64,000 nt of DNA from Eggerthella sp. (GTDB lineage: Bacteria; Actinomycetota; Coriobacteriia; Coriobacteriales; Eggerthellaceae). Below the pieces are notes generated by a model. It saw only the letters and a program-made list of their open reading frames with translations, ran no database searches and was not told the DNA's origin. The position numbers and the translations under genes were made by a program. Position 1 is the stretch's first letter; each line of letters opens with the position of its first letter. The stretch spans positions 245,072 to 309,071 of the forward strand of contig JAUNWY010000002.1 in assembly GCA_030540085.1 (NCBI GenBank), read 5' to 3'. This document shows positions 37,501-46,428 of the stretch, one piece after another.

Positions 37501-38275
37501 TTTCCGCACTTTTCGAAATGGCACGCTTAGCGCGAAGCAGCGCCGCATCCGTCTGAGCGAACTCGCGCACAGGGAAGATATCAACCTGCTCCAATGAAGA
37601 AATGGTCTGCCCTGTTGAAGGGAGGAAACGGCGAATCTCGTCCAACTCATCACCAAAGAAATCGAGACGCACAGGATACGCAAGATTTCCGGGATACACA
37701 TCGATAGCACCACCTTGCACGCTAAAGGTGCCAGGGCCATCGAGTTTTCCGCTGTTTTCGTAGCCCATAGACACCAGGCAATGTTCCAAATCCTCGAAAC
37801 AGGCAATGCCACGCTGGGGGTTCTCAGAAAGATCGGACCCTGCCACCAGGGCAAGAGGGCGCGCCACTTCTTCTTTAGCAGGGGCGATGCGACGCAGCAA
37901 GGCTCGAGCCGAAGCAACTACCACAGCAGGCTTTCCCTGCTGAAGCGACCAGAGGGCTTCGAGCCTGCGGCCGTGGAGACGCGGCTGGAGCGGAGCGTCG
38001 AGCGAGAACGGGTTGCCCTCGTAATCGGGCAAACGCAAAACGCGCTCCTCGCCCACGAAGGCGCCCACCGTACGTGCAAAAGTATCGGCGGCTTCTTCCC
38101 CCGCCGTCACCACAAGCGTAGCCCTGGGGTCTGCCGCAAAACGCGCCGCAACCAAAAACGGACGAGCGGAAGAAGCCACGCCCACCGTAGCATCCTGCCC
38201 TGAATCGAGCTTCGCCCAAGCATCCTCGAGCGCACCCGACTTGGCAAGCGACGCAGACAGCATATCTATCAACAT
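34589..38275 (-). CDS. mfd: Transcription-repair coupling factor
   Basis: This 1228-residue ATP-dependent translocase removes stalled RNA polymerase and recruits UvrA. The N-terminal UvrB-like region is followed by the RNA-polymerase interaction domain and the RecG-like helicase: Walker A GDVGFGKTE, DEEQRFGV and SATPIPRTMQM. The C-terminus ends in a Ser/Arg-rich basic tail of about 60 residues. ATG 38275 has AAAGGA at good spacing; the frame extends upstream to 38395 without a ribosome-binding site. Length is slightly above the usual 1150-1180. Confidence 0.96.
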   Translation of the reverse strand: MLIDMLSASLAKSGALEDAWAKLDSGQDATVGVASSARPFLVAARFAADPRATLVVTAGEEAADTFARTVGAFVGEERVLRLPDYEGNPFSLDAPLQPRLHGRRLEALWSLQQGKPAVVVASARALLRRIAPAKEEVARPLALVAGSDLSENPQRGIACFEDLEHCLVSMGYENSGKLDGPGTFSVQGGAIDVYPGNLAYPVRLDFFGDELDEIRRFLPSTGQTISSLEQVDIFPVREFAQTDAALLRAKRAISKSAETNAAQRELLERLEDDSRELPDLMAAYLLEKTAAVGDYLPADALTVLIEPRSLVDDALHAYDELSKRCVGTSIPVSDLYMGPNELDFGANPRATYVSIMRVGVQLDSELVVKRVDVAGDPEKLFGRLRSLAEMGFTVVFSVPHFRARQEMKLSLVDLGIPINEVLDVVGDASPKLKRGQVNIVDVDIPLGMIFPAAKMALVSLSDTQGAMATRKRSRIDVTEITFPFKPGDYVVHAAHGVAFFRDIVRQDVGGSERDYLLLEYAEGDKLYVPVEQLDRVTRYVGPEGSSPRLTRLNTSDWSRAMAKARKATKQLAFDLVDVYTRRASTQGYRYKEDTPWQHEMEESFPYQETPDQLAAIADIKADMQSPRPMDRLVCGDVGFGKTEVALRAAFKATQDNKQVMVLCPTTILAQQHYSTFKDRFEPFGVKVEVLSRFRTPAQQKQALADFSEGTVSVLVGTHRLLSRDVNPHDLGLVIIDEEQRFGVAHKEQLKNMRESIDVLTLSATPIPRTMQMGLSGVRDMSLILTPPDDRRPVEVHVGEWDPDVVSDAIRREMARGGQIYYVSNRVRSIDEAVKRVQAAAGEARVGVAHGKMTKEQLEDVMENFAAGELDVLVATTIIESGIDNPHTNTLIIEDSQRLGLAQMYQLKGRVGRSSTQAYAYFLFPDNIPLTEEAVARLTALGEHTDLGSGMRVAMRDLEIRGAGSLLGAEQSGNMSAVGFDLFAQMLSTAVNNAREGNSSAKEFLPPALSDIVVNVPDHTYFPEEYLPDADERVLYYRKIASADTIDAVNDIYEELLAKHPEMPQASINQFEKARLKAFANEHGIKLISVSAGKLTVEPFTLTKSQASSLRRKAGRYLADKKKMAVPLRVVVPGYGKEEEAGDAGMLTNVLAYLQKLVEEGKESGERPASGRGEAPRSSSASTASSHSARSSRKGSSTAGSTSRRSTSRSTRAQSLGVTNYVGRRGSRR

Positions 38276-38581
38276 GTCCGTTCCTTTCGGTAAGTGCCGC
38301 CCCCACCGCCAGCAAACCAAGGACAGGGGTCCGGGCTCCACCACATCAGTAAAATGGCAGACGTCAAGGCATCCTTCGGCAGCACCTGTTGGCATATAGC
38401 GTCAAGGGGGCTGGGGGCAATCGGCCCTGCTGCAGGACACCACAACCTCAACAAGCCCGAAAGCAAGGACTTCGGGCGTTTTCTCTCGTTTATTCTAATA
38501 TCCGCATGAGGTAATTCACGCCAAGAATCGGCGTTACCATAAGGCAAGCGTAACCAACCGCAGTCACCGAAGGGAAATGCC
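38276..38581. other. Intergenic region between mfd and nth
   Basis: No protein gene is supported. The region has several short GC-rich complementary segments and a terminator-like hairpin (GCCCGAA/TTCGGGC at 38455-38477, then GTTTTCTCTCG). A structured small RNA was considered, but no SRP, 6S or riboswitch signature was found. Confidence 0.5.
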
Positions 38582-39271
38582 ATGGCACGCGAAAAGAAAG
38601 CCGACAAGCTCGCCCGCGCCCTAGCTGTTGCCGAGCGCATGAACAGCCATTACGGAGAGGCAACCTGTGCGCTTCACTATTCCACGCCTTTCACGCTAAC
38701 CATTGCTGTTCTGCTCTCCGCTCAAACCACCGATGCGGGGGTAAACAAGGTAACACCCGAGCTCTTTGCGAAATACGGAACGCCCCAGGCCATGGCACAA
38801 GCCGACCCCGAAGACATCGCACAGATCATCCGATCGATTGGGTTTTATCGCACCAAAGCAAAAAACTGCATCGCCTGTGCACAGATGATCATGTCTGATT
38901 TCGGCGGCGAGATCCCCCGCGACATCGACCAGATGCAAAAGCTTCCCGGAGTAGGGCGCAAAACCGCAAATGTGGTACTCAACGAAGCCTTCGGCATTGT
39001 CGAAGGCATTGCCGTTGACACCCATGTATTTCGTATCGCCCACAAACTGAAGTTCGCTGGCCCCTCCGCCGATACTCCCGCAAAAACAGAGAACGCCCTT
39101 CTTTCGCTGTACCCGCGCGAATACTGGGGGCCCATCAATCACCAATGGGTGCTGTTTGGGCGCGAGACCTGCATAGCCCGTCGACCCAAATGCGCTGATT
39201 GTTTCATTCGCGACCTCTGCCCCAGCTGCCCCAAAGAACTCGCAGGAAATCTAGAAGACCTCCAGGATTAG
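38582..39271 (+). CDS. nth: Endonuclease III
   Basis: This 229-residue DNA glycosylase/AP lyase removes oxidised pyrimidines. The helix-hairpin-helix reads LPGVGRKTANVV with catalytic Lys127, and the catalytic aspartate is Asp146 in VDTHVFR. The Fe-S ligands Cys197, 204, 207 and 213 follow the CX6CX2CX5C rule. Length is typical. It is divergent from mfd, consistent with a repair neighbourhood. Confidence 0.96.
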   Translation: MAREKKADKLARALAVAERMNSHYGEATCALHYSTPFTLTIAVLLSAQTTDAGVNKVTPELFAKYGTPQAMAQADPEDIAQIIRSIGFYRTKAKNCIACAQMIMSDFGGEIPRDIDQMQKLPGVGRKTANVVLNEAFGIVEGIAVDTHVFRIAHKLKFAGPSADTPAKTENALLSLYPREYWGPINHQWVLFGRETCIARRPKCADCFIRDLCPSCPKELAGNLEDLQD

Positions 39272-39432
39272 CCAAACAGATTGAAAAGGCAGCATCCGAT
39301 ACCGAAAATAGCGCCATCATCCGTAAATTCCCTGTGCTGTTTGAGTAAAATCAACAAGCGTTTGTTATCCTCAAATAATCATGGGAAGACGGCACTTTAA
39401 CAAAGGGCTGACATCGAAAGCAAGGAATAACA

Positions 39433-40377
39433 ATGAACCTCTCTCATTTGAGATATTTCATTAGCTTGGCAGATTCGAAGCACTTCGCAAACACGGCAAA
39501 GTCACTGTCTATTGCGCGCTCAACACTTTCTCTTGCAATCTCAAATCTCGAGCAGGACCTGGGCGCTCCCTTGTTTACCAAAAACGGAAGCACATTCCTC
39601 CTTACCCCTTATGGCAAGGAGTTCTATCGCTACGCTTCTCTTGCGCTGAAGAACATCGAAACGGGACGCCAACGCGTTCGGATCATGGTCAACAGCAAGG
39701 TTGAAACGCTTCGTATCGGTGTGCCGTTCTCCATCCAGAACGAAGACTGGTCCCGTATGATGCGCGCTTTCCGTGCCCATCTCGACGAAAACACGTCGGT
39801 AAAAGTTTTGCAGGGTTTCAGCGCTGGGCTTTTGCGCGATCTGGCCGCAGGCACGCTCGACGTCACGTTTGCCACAAAACTCGAAGACGCACCCGAAGGC
39901 TTGAACTACATCCCCTTCTGGTCACAGGAGCTAGTTCTTGCGGTGAACGAAAGCAACCCCTTGGCGAATCGCAAATCCATCAAGCTTGAGGAACTGGAAG
40001 GCACGAAGGTGCTTTCCTATGCCGTCGACTGCCCTCCCCATGATCTGGTTATGGAACATACCAAGCATTTCGACATTCAGGTTGAAGAGCGCTTCCGCGA
40101 GGAAATTACTGCGTGCTCCATCGTTTCCGCCAGCGATGAAGCCATGGCGCTTGTAGACTACTCGTTCTTAATGAAGGCTTTCAGCGATGTAGTCTGCATT
40201 CCCATCGACGATCTACCGCGAGACTTCCACAAGATTTACCTGATCCACCGCGCCGACGACGAACTCACTGATGCCCAGCGCGATTTCATCAACTACGCTT
40301 GCAATCATCGCGTTTTGCCAGCCTGGTTGCCCCGCGAAAACGAGGATGAAACCCAATTCCAAATCGGATACAAGTAG
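39433..40377 (+). CDS. LysR family transcriptional regulator
   Basis: This 314-residue regulator has an N-terminal winged helix (1-60: FANTAKSLSIARSTLSLAIS) and a LysR substrate-binding domain (about 90-300). The target is not evident. It stands alone between nth and the hydrogenase-protease pair and could control the convergent pair, but no operator was identified. Confidence 0.92.
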   Translation: MNLSHLRYFISLADSKHFANTAKSLSIARSTLSLAISNLEQDLGAPLFTKNGSTFLLTPYGKEFYRYASLALKNIETGRQRVRIMVNSKVETLRIGVPFSIQNEDWSRMMRAFRAHLDENTSVKVLQGFSAGLLRDLAAGTLDVTFATKLEDAPEGLNYIPFWSQELVLAVNESNPLANRKSIKLEELEGTKVLSYAVDCPPHDLVMEHTKHFDIQVEERFREEITACSIVSASDEAMALVDYSFLMKAFSDVVCIPIDDLPRDFHKIYLIHRADDELTDAQRDFINYACNHRVLPAWLPRENEDETQFQIGYK

Positions 40378-40570
40378 CATCGCGCCAAGCGCCGCAACGA
40401 AACCGAGTAACGCTCAACAGCAGTCGCTATTAGACTATCTCGGCTTTATAGGGCCAGTGCGCCCCAAGCCTCCGCCCAAAGACGCACGCGGTTCGCCTAG
40501 AGGCATCCCAACACAGCAAAGGAACGGAAAGCTCCAGTACCACCTTTCGGGGCGGTAGTGCCGAATGCGC

Positions 40571-41089
40571 CTATGACAGCAACTCTGGCAGCGGAACACC
40601 GTCTTTGCGTTCGACGCTACAACCCTGACGCACCAGCTCAGCTATAACCGACTCGGCCAAAAAAGGCAGCCTATCTGCGACAGGCTGCGTAAGGCCCTCC
40701 ATAAACTCCGCAGGCTCCAGGTTCAAAACCTGCATGCCGTAGCACATGCCTTCGCTGCTGTATCCAAGCAATGCTGCCGCATCGAACAGATCGGCGAGCT
40801 TCGTGTCGTGCAGGGAAGTGCGGGCGCCGCAGGTTCGCGCAATATCGTGCGGCCGATAGCGAAATACCGTACCGGGCTCCGAGCCTGATTCATCAACGGC
40901 ATCAACCGTGATCATGAAGTCATATTCATTGACTTTGGAAATCATGTCCAGGCTCATACAGCCCACATCGAACATATCGACATTATCCGGAATAAGATAT
41001 TCTTTCCGGATCAGATCGTAAGCAGCGGGTCCAACACCGTCATCAAGCATCAAACGATTACCCACAAAGAAAACTGCGATGCGTTTCAT
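40571..41089 (-). CDS. Hydrogenase maturation protease (HyaD/HybD family)
   Basis: This 172-residue endopeptidase of the HycI/HybD fold cleaves the C-terminal tail of a [NiFe]-hydrogenase large subunit after nickel insertion. The nucleotide-free fold starts IAVFFVGNRLMLDDGVG. The probable nickel-sensing ligands by analogy to HybD are Asp16, Asp63 and His94. The natural partner is the large subunit encoded about 13 kb away at 54202-55890. It is adjacent to a small membrane protein (TAAATG junction), so the two are co-transcribed. Confidence 0.9.
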   Translation of the reverse strand: MKRIAVFFVGNRLMLDDGVGPAAYDLIRKEYLIPDNVDMFDVGCMSLDMISKVNEYDFMITVDAVDESGSEPGTVFRYRPHDIARTCGARTSLHDTKLADLFDAAALLGYSSEGMCYGMQVLNLEPAEFMEGLTQPVADRLPFLAESVIAELVRQGCSVERKDGVPLPELLS

Positions 41090-41527
41090 TTATGCACCAA
41101 CCGTCGGACGAATGACCAAGTTGTAATACGTTGCCGCAGCGATCATTATCACCGCAACCAAGACCATGGCAACGGCCCACTTCTTCTGGCTTTTCACATA
41201 CTGTTCCTTGGTTTTGCCCATGGATAAAGCACGCTGACACGCATAGCCCTGACCGGCACGGGCAAATACGATGGTCACGAACGCGAGGACCAATGCCGCA
41301 ATGATGCTCAAGCCCACCGTGAGAGGACGAGGATCGAGGTAGACGCTATAGAAAAGGTTGTCGGCCAAAAGCCATGCTGGATAATACAAGATTGCCAGCC
41401 AAATACCGTTGGCAGCGCCCCAAATAGGAGGCATGAAAAGAGCTCCTATGTTGACGGGAGGCAAGCCTTCCATGATCTGTTCCTGGCTAAGCTGACGGGG
41501 ACTTTTTTCCTGCTTCGACACGAGCAT
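41090..41527 (-). CDS. Small membrane protein beside the hydrogenase protease
   Basis: This 145-residue protein has about three membrane segments and conserved-looking MPPIWGAANGIWLAIL. Its stop directly precedes the protease start. The ATG at 41527 is uncertain: a GTG at 41542 is possible, and no strong ribosome-binding site is visible for either. No family was recognised. A link to hydrogenase assembly is only positional. Confidence 0.65.
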   Translation of the reverse strand: MLVSKQEKSPRQLSQEQIMEGLPPVNIGALFMPPIWGAANGIWLAILYYPAWLLADNLFYSVYLDPRPLTVGLSIIAALVLAFVTIVFARAGQGYACQRALSMGKTKEQYVKSQKKWAVAMVLVAVIMIAAATYYNLVIRPTVGA

Positions 41528-41588
41528 CTCGCTTTCACTGACGTTATTCCGCTGAAAAGTATAGAGGAAAGCGCCTTGGCGCTCTCTT

Positions 41589-43463
41589 CTATTCGGCAAA
41601 CTGCGAATTATACAATTCCGCATAGGCGCCGCCCTTGGCAAGCAGTTCGTCGTGAGTTCCCTGCTCTACGATGTCGCCCTCCTGGAGAACCAGAATCAGG
41701 TCGGCGTTACGGATGGTAGAAAGGCGATGGGCAATGACAAACGAGGTACGCCCTTCCATCAGATTATCCATAGCCATCTGGATACGCTCTTCGGTGCGCG
41801 TATCCACCGAGCTGGTTGCCTCGTCCAAAATCAGCATGCGCCTGTCAGCCAAAATGGCACGGGCAATGGTCAAAAGCTGACGTTGCCCCTGACTGATATT
41901 GCTTGCATCCTCATTAATCTCCATATCGTAGCCACCAGGCAGGGTACGGATGAAATGATCGGCAAATGCCGCCTTGGCTGCCGCTTCAACCTCTTCATCG
42001 GTTGCATTAAGACGACCGTACCGTATATTTTCCCGGATCGTTCCTTTGAACAGCCAGGTATCCTGCAGAACCATGCCGAATAGCGAGCGCAAATCGTTGC
42101 GATCAAACTCGCGCACATCATGGCCGCCTACGCGGATCGAGCCGCTTTCGACATCATAGAAACGCATCAGCAGTTTGACGATGGTTGTTTTGCCGGCGCC
42201 AGTCGGTCCAACCAATGCAACAGTTTGCCCGCGTTGAACTGTTGCCGAGAAATCCTTGATGATGGGTTTGCCGGCTTCGTAGCCAAAATGCACGTGGTCG
42301 AACTCCACACCACCCGAAATCTCCGAAGTCTTCGCCGCCACCGCAGTCTTCGGCTCCTCTTCAGCTTCAAGGAACGCAAACACGCGCTCGGCCGAAGCGG
42401 CCATTTGCTGCAGCACATTGGACACCTGAGCGAGTTGGGTAATAGGCTGCGTGAAGTTTTTCACATACTGGATAAAAGCTTGAATGTCGCCAACGGTAAT
42501 ACGTCCGCCAATGGCAAACAACGCACCCGCAATGGCAACGGCAACGTAGCCCAGGTTGCTCACAAAGTTCATCACAGGCATCATCAAGCCCGAAAGGAAC
42601 TGCGACTTCCACGCCGATTCATACAATTCTGCGTTCGTTTTCTTGAACTGAGCCAGCACATCGCCCTCTTTGTTGAAGGCGCGCACCACGGCCTGCCCGG
42701 AAAATGCCTCTTCAACCTGCCCGTTGATGGCTCCCAGACGGTTTTGCTGCATTCGGAAGTACTTCTGGCTTCGGTCAACCACCACTTTCACCAAGATAGC
42801 CGAAAGGGGAATCACCAGCAGGGCAATGAGCGTCATGGGCACGTTGATGGAAAGCATCATAACCAGCACGCCTATTACGGTAGCAATGGAGGTGATCAGC
42901 TGTGTTACACCCTGGTTGAGGCTCTGCCCCAGCGTATCGATGTCATTGGTGATGCGCGAAAGCACGTCGCCGGTGCTGGTACGCTCAAAATACCCCATAG
43001 GCAACGCATCGATCTTCTGGGCAATACGCTGTCGCAAAAGGTAGCAGGTTTTCTGCGTGACATGGGTCATCAACCAGCCTTGAACAAACGAGCACAGGGC
43101 AGAAAAGCCATAGAGTGCAAGGGTCGTGAGCAGGATAGCACCCACAACGTCAAAGCGAATGCCGCCTGTGCCAGCGATTTTCGCCGTAACGCCCTCGAAG
43201 AGCTCAGTGGTAGCTGTCGAGAGAACCTTCGGACCCACAATATTGAACACAGTCGAGGCGATGGCGAACACGAACACCGCCCCCAGCGCAAACTTGAACT
43301 TGCCCATAAATGCCAGCAGCTTCAGCATGGAGCCCTTGAAATCTCCCGCCTTTTCGCCAGGCATCATGCCCCCACGCCCCATCGGCCCATGACGACGAGG
43401 CTGGGTGTTGGCACGCGCAGCAATTGGCTCGCTTTCTTGTTTTGCTTCCTCGTCGATTCTCAT
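41589..43463 (-). CDS. ABC exporter, ATP-binding/permease half-transporter (subunit 2)
   Basis: This 624-residue protein has six membrane segments in the first 350 residues and an ATPase domain with Walker A GPTGAGKT, signature ISQGQRQ and Walker B MLILDEATSSVD with the catalytic Glu retained. It overlaps the upstream partner by 4 bases. It forms the active-site half of a probable heterodimeric drug or lipid exporter. The short N-terminus is Pro/Gly/Arg-rich. Confidence 0.93.
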   Translation of the reverse strand: MRIDEEAKQESEPIAARANTQPRRHGPMGRGGMMPGEKAGDFKGSMLKLLAFMGKFKFALGAVFVFAIASTVFNIVGPKVLSTATTELFEGVTAKIAGTGGIRFDVVGAILLTTLALYGFSALCSFVQGWLMTHVTQKTCYLLRQRIAQKIDALPMGYFERTSTGDVLSRITNDIDTLGQSLNQGVTQLITSIATVIGVLVMMLSINVPMTLIALLVIPLSAILVKVVVDRSQKYFRMQQNRLGAINGQVEEAFSGQAVVRAFNKEGDVLAQFKKTNAELYESAWKSQFLSGLMMPVMNFVSNLGYVAVAIAGALFAIGGRITVGDIQAFIQYVKNFTQPITQLAQVSNVLQQMAASAERVFAFLEAEEEPKTAVAAKTSEISGGVEFDHVHFGYEAGKPIIKDFSATVQRGQTVALVGPTGAGKTTIVKLLMRFYDVESGSIRVGGHDVREFDRNDLRSLFGMVLQDTWLFKGTIRENIRYGRLNATDEEVEAAAKAAFADHFIRTLPGGYDMEINEDASNISQGQRQLLTIARAILADRRMLILDEATSSVDTRTEERIQMAMDNLMEGRTSFVIAHRLSTIRNADLILVLQEGDIVEQGTHDELLAKGGAYAELYNSQFAE

Positions 43464-45682
43464 TGCTCATCCCCTCCTTTCAGTTCTTCCTCTGACAACT
43501 GGGATTCGGCAATCTCGCGATACGTCGGACAGGCCTTCATCAATTCCGAGTGGGTACCGCAACCAACCATCTTTCCCTCCTCAAGTACCACGATCTTGTC
43601 GGCGTTGAGAACCGTAGAAATGCGCTGTGCCACCACGATCACCGTTTTACCGGCAGCGTTCTGCGACAAGGCATGACGCAGCTTGGCGTCGGTTGCGTAA
43701 TCGAGCGCAGAAAAGCTGTCGTCAAACAGCAGCACACGGGCATCGGTTGCCAAGGCGCGCGCAATCGAAAGACGTTGGCGTTGACCACCCGAAACATTGG
43801 TGCCGCCTTGGCTGATTGCAGCTTGCATGCCTTCGGCCTTGGCATCAATGAACTCGGTTGCTTGTGCAATTTCAGCTGCAGACCGAATGCGCTTCTCATC
43901 CATTGCCTCATCGGAATACGCAATGGTCGACCCTATGGTGCCTGAGAACAGGAACGCCTTTTGAGGTACGTAGCCAAGCTCTTTCCGCAGTTCACCCTGC
44001 TTCATATCGCGGACATCGACACCGCCTACGCGAACCGCTCCATCCGCCACGTCATAGAAACGCTCGACAAGTTTTATGATGCTCGATTTTCCTGACCCTG
44101 TAGGGCCGATGATGGCCGTAGTCTGACCTGGCTCAGCCGTGAAATCAATGTTCTCCAGAACAGGACTGCTGTCCTTGTCGTAGGCAAAGGTGACATGATC
44201 GAACTGGACGGTAAGACCTTCCGCGCCCGAATCGAGCTCGCACGCTTTCGACTGAACGGGGTCTGCAATGGAGCTTTCCGTTTCCAGGACCTCGTTAACG
44301 CGACGGGCGGCAACGTCGGCGCGCGGCAACATGATCGCAATCATGCCAATCATCAAGAACGACATAACGATAACCATGGAATAGGTGATGAAGGCAATCA
44401 TGTCACCGGTCTGAATCGTGCCCGCATCAATGTAGGTTCCGCCCACCCACACGATAAGAACCGAAACAGCATTCATAACCAACATCATCGTGGGCATCAT
44501 GAATGCCATGGTCCGGTTCGTGAACAGCTGCGTACGATACAGTGCCGTGCTTGCCTTGTCGAAGCGCTCTTCCTCATACTGCTGTCGGTCGAATGCGCGG
44601 ATTACCGATAGACCAGTTAGCATCTCGCGCGAAACCAAGTTCACGCGGTCGATCAATTTCTGCATCATCTTGAACTTCGGCATGGCAACGGCCATAAGAA
44701 TGCCGATGATGATGGCGATTACCACTACCGCAAGCACGATGATCCAACTCATCGAAACGTTCGTCTGCGAAACCATGACGATACCGCCAATGGCAAGAAT
44801 CGGCGAATACAGCACCATACGCAGAAGCATCACCATCACCATCTGGATTTGCTGGATATCGTTAGTGCCGCGCGTGATGAGAGAAGCCGCGGAAAACGAT
44901 TGAACCTCGGCATCCGAGAAGGAAATAACTTTCTCGAAAAGACGCTCACGCAAACCTCGAGCGGTTTTTGCCGCCGTTCGCGATGCAATGAAGCCAACCG
45001 CGATCGAGGCAACCATCATCAATGCCGCAACCCCAAGCATCTGAGCTCCCAGCCGGACCAGGTAGTTCATCTGCATGGCTCCCATATCGATGCCAAGCTG
45101 CTCATATTCGGCTTTGGTTGCCATTATTGCCTGCTGCTGGATAAGGGATTCATCGATGGACCCGAATGCCTTTTGAGCCTGGGTCATCGCCTCTTCAACC
45201 TGGTCCTTGCTAATGGCTCCCGCCTGATATGCGGCATACAGCTGGGGCAAATCGAAATCCCCTGAGACATCGGAAACCCCATCGAATGCTGGCGAACCTT
45301 CTCCTTGCTGGCCCCCCAAGGACTCTGCCATCTGATCGGAAAAATGAACCACCACAAGGGGAAGGGCGATGGCGGAATCAAGCTCTTTGCGCTGCTCTGT
45401 GCCCTGCTTGGCTAGGGTAAAGTTCCCATCCGAATCCTGCTCGTATGAACTGCGCAACAGCTGCTCGTCATCGTCAGACGCCAGCATGCAGATGTAGTTG
45501 AACGTATCGGAGCTCATAACACTGGGCGAACAATCTTCAATACCACCCTGCTGAATGCCAACATCAACCAAGTCGGACGTGTAGCGAGGAAGCGACAAAT
45601 CGGCAAATGCCTGCACGATAAGAAGAGCCACAATCAGAGCAACGGCAACCTTTGATTGTTTCAAATACCCGATTATGCGCAT
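43460..45682 (-). CDS. ABC exporter, ATP-binding/permease half-transporter (subunit 1)
   Basis: This 740-residue partner of the downstream transporter has an unusually large extracytoplasmic loop of about 110 residues after the first membrane segment (near 45-160). Its ATPase domain has Walker A GPTGSGKS and signature VSGGQRQR. Walker B reads LLFDDSFSALD, with Asp instead of the catalytic Glu, a degenerate site typical of heterodimeric exporters. ATG 45682 has a GGAGG site; its start overlaps the marR end by 10 bases. Confidence 0.93.
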   Translation of the reverse strand: MRIIGYLKQSKVAVALIVALLIVQAFADLSLPRYTSDLVDVGIQQGGIEDCSPSVMSSDTFNYICMLASDDDEQLLRSSYEQDSDGNFTLAKQGTEQRKELDSAIALPLVVVHFSDQMAESLGGQQGEGSPAFDGVSDVSGDFDLPQLYAAYQAGAISKDQVEEAMTQAQKAFGSIDESLIQQQAIMATKAEYEQLGIDMGAMQMNYLVRLGAQMLGVAALMMVASIAVGFIASRTAAKTARGLRERLFEKVISFSDAEVQSFSAASLITRGTNDIQQIQMVMVMLLRMVLYSPILAIGGIVMVSQTNVSMSWIIVLAVVVIAIIIGILMAVAMPKFKMMQKLIDRVNLVSREMLTGLSVIRAFDRQQYEEERFDKASTALYRTQLFTNRTMAFMMPTMMLVMNAVSVLIVWVGGTYIDAGTIQTGDMIAFITYSMVIVMSFLMIGMIAIMLPRADVAARRVNEVLETESSIADPVQSKACELDSGAEGLTVQFDHVTFAYDKDSSPVLENIDFTAEPGQTTAIIGPTGSGKSSIIKLVERFYDVADGAVRVGGVDVRDMKQGELRKELGYVPQKAFLFSGTIGSTIAYSDEAMDEKRIRSAAEIAQATEFIDAKAEGMQAAISQGGTNVSGGQRQRLSIARALATDARVLLFDDSFSALDYATDAKLRHALSQNAAGKTVIVVAQRISTVLNADKIVVLEEGKMVGCGTHSELMKACPTYREIAESQLSEEELKGGDEQ

Positions 45683-46191
45683 GGAACCCCCCTCCCAGGA
45701 ATACCGCACTCATGGGAAACGGGAACAAACGAATCCGACCCTTCTGCGTAATCGCAGATTTTTTCCAAGATCACTATCAATTGATTCATATTGTCAACGC
45801 CAACGCTTTCGACCATATCCATAAACTGCTTACTGCGTTCACGGCGAAGCTGAGCAGAAAGGGATTGGCCTTTTTCCGTGAGGCCTATGCAAACCGAGCG
45901 CGAATCGCTCTCGGCACGTGTGCGCACGATGAAGCCCTTCCGCTCAAGGCTTTTCAGGAACTGGGATACCGCACTGGGGGAAACGCGCAGATGACGTGCG
46001 ATGTCGGAAGGCTTGACGCTGCGCCGCTTTTCATCGGCACAAAACAGAAGCACAAGGGCGTGAACCTCCATCGGAGTAAGCCCATCCATGCTTGGAGATA
46101 ACGCAGGGCGCAAACGCTTAAGCCGATGGGTCAATGCGATAATCTCGTTCTCCAACGATTCGGGAGAACGGTCGCGGGCAGTTTCGTTCAT
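45673..46191 (-). CDS. MarR family transcriptional regulator
   Basis: This 172-residue regulator has the MarR winged helix (KPSDIARHLRVSPSAVSQFL, then KGFIVRTRAESDSRSVCIGLTEKG for the wing). It heads a three-gene operon with the two exporter halves, so it probably represses the transporter in response to its substrates. A GGAG site precedes ATG 46191. Confidence 0.93.
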   Translation of the reverse strand: MNETARDRSPESLENEIIALTHRLKRLRPALSPSMDGLTPMEVHALVLLFCADEKRRSVKPSDIARHLRVSPSAVSQFLKSLERKGFIVRTRAESDSRSVCIGLTEKGQSLSAQLRRERSKQFMDMVESVGVDNMNQLIVILEKICDYAEGSDSFVPVSHECGIPGRGVPCA

Positions 46192-46207
46192 AGATGAAGC
46201 TCCTTAA

Positions 46208-46241
46208 CCATTTAATGGCTTAATAGTTTAGGTGCTTAATC
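46208..46241. promoter_or_regulatory. Candidate MarR operator
   Basis: The palindrome CCATTTAATGG (46208-46218) and nearby repeats of CTTAAT lie just upstream of marR. They are positioned for autoregulation. Confidence 0.45.
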
Positions 46242-46258
46242 AATTTCTCGAAAAAGAA

Positions 46259-46304
46259 AACGCCGGACACATGCGACAAACATAAATCCGGCGTTAGCTT
46301 ATTT
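46259..46304 (+). terminator. Hairpin with T tract between marR and thrH
   Basis: A 9-bp stem (AACGCCGGA and its complement) is followed on the plus strand by AGCTTATTTTTT. No plus-strand gene ends here, so its use is unclear. On the minus strand it is followed by TTTTCTTTTTCG and could separate thrH from marR. Confidence 0.5.
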
Positions 46305-46428
46305 TTTGGTACGGCAAAACCGTGCAGGTTAGCGAAACAGCAGGCTTGAGCCCGAATGGATAGAAGCCTCGGGACGGCGTCATGGGAGGATGCCCCAGCA
46401 GCAGCTCAACAGATTTCGGCTCCGACGA

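Noticed and set aside
38276..38581. Possible SRP, 6S or riboswitch RNA before nth/mfd
   Set aside because: No GGAA-type SRP loop, no 6S-like bubble and no known aptamer was found; only short GC-rich stems remain.
40271..40558. 95-residue plus-strand ORF overlapping the end of the LysR gene
   Set aside because: No ribosome-binding site or recognisable family; most of the N-terminus is out of frame with lysR.
42120..43676. 518-residue plus-strand frame over the ABC exporter genes
   Set aside because: Antisense shadow of the exporter genes with no domains.
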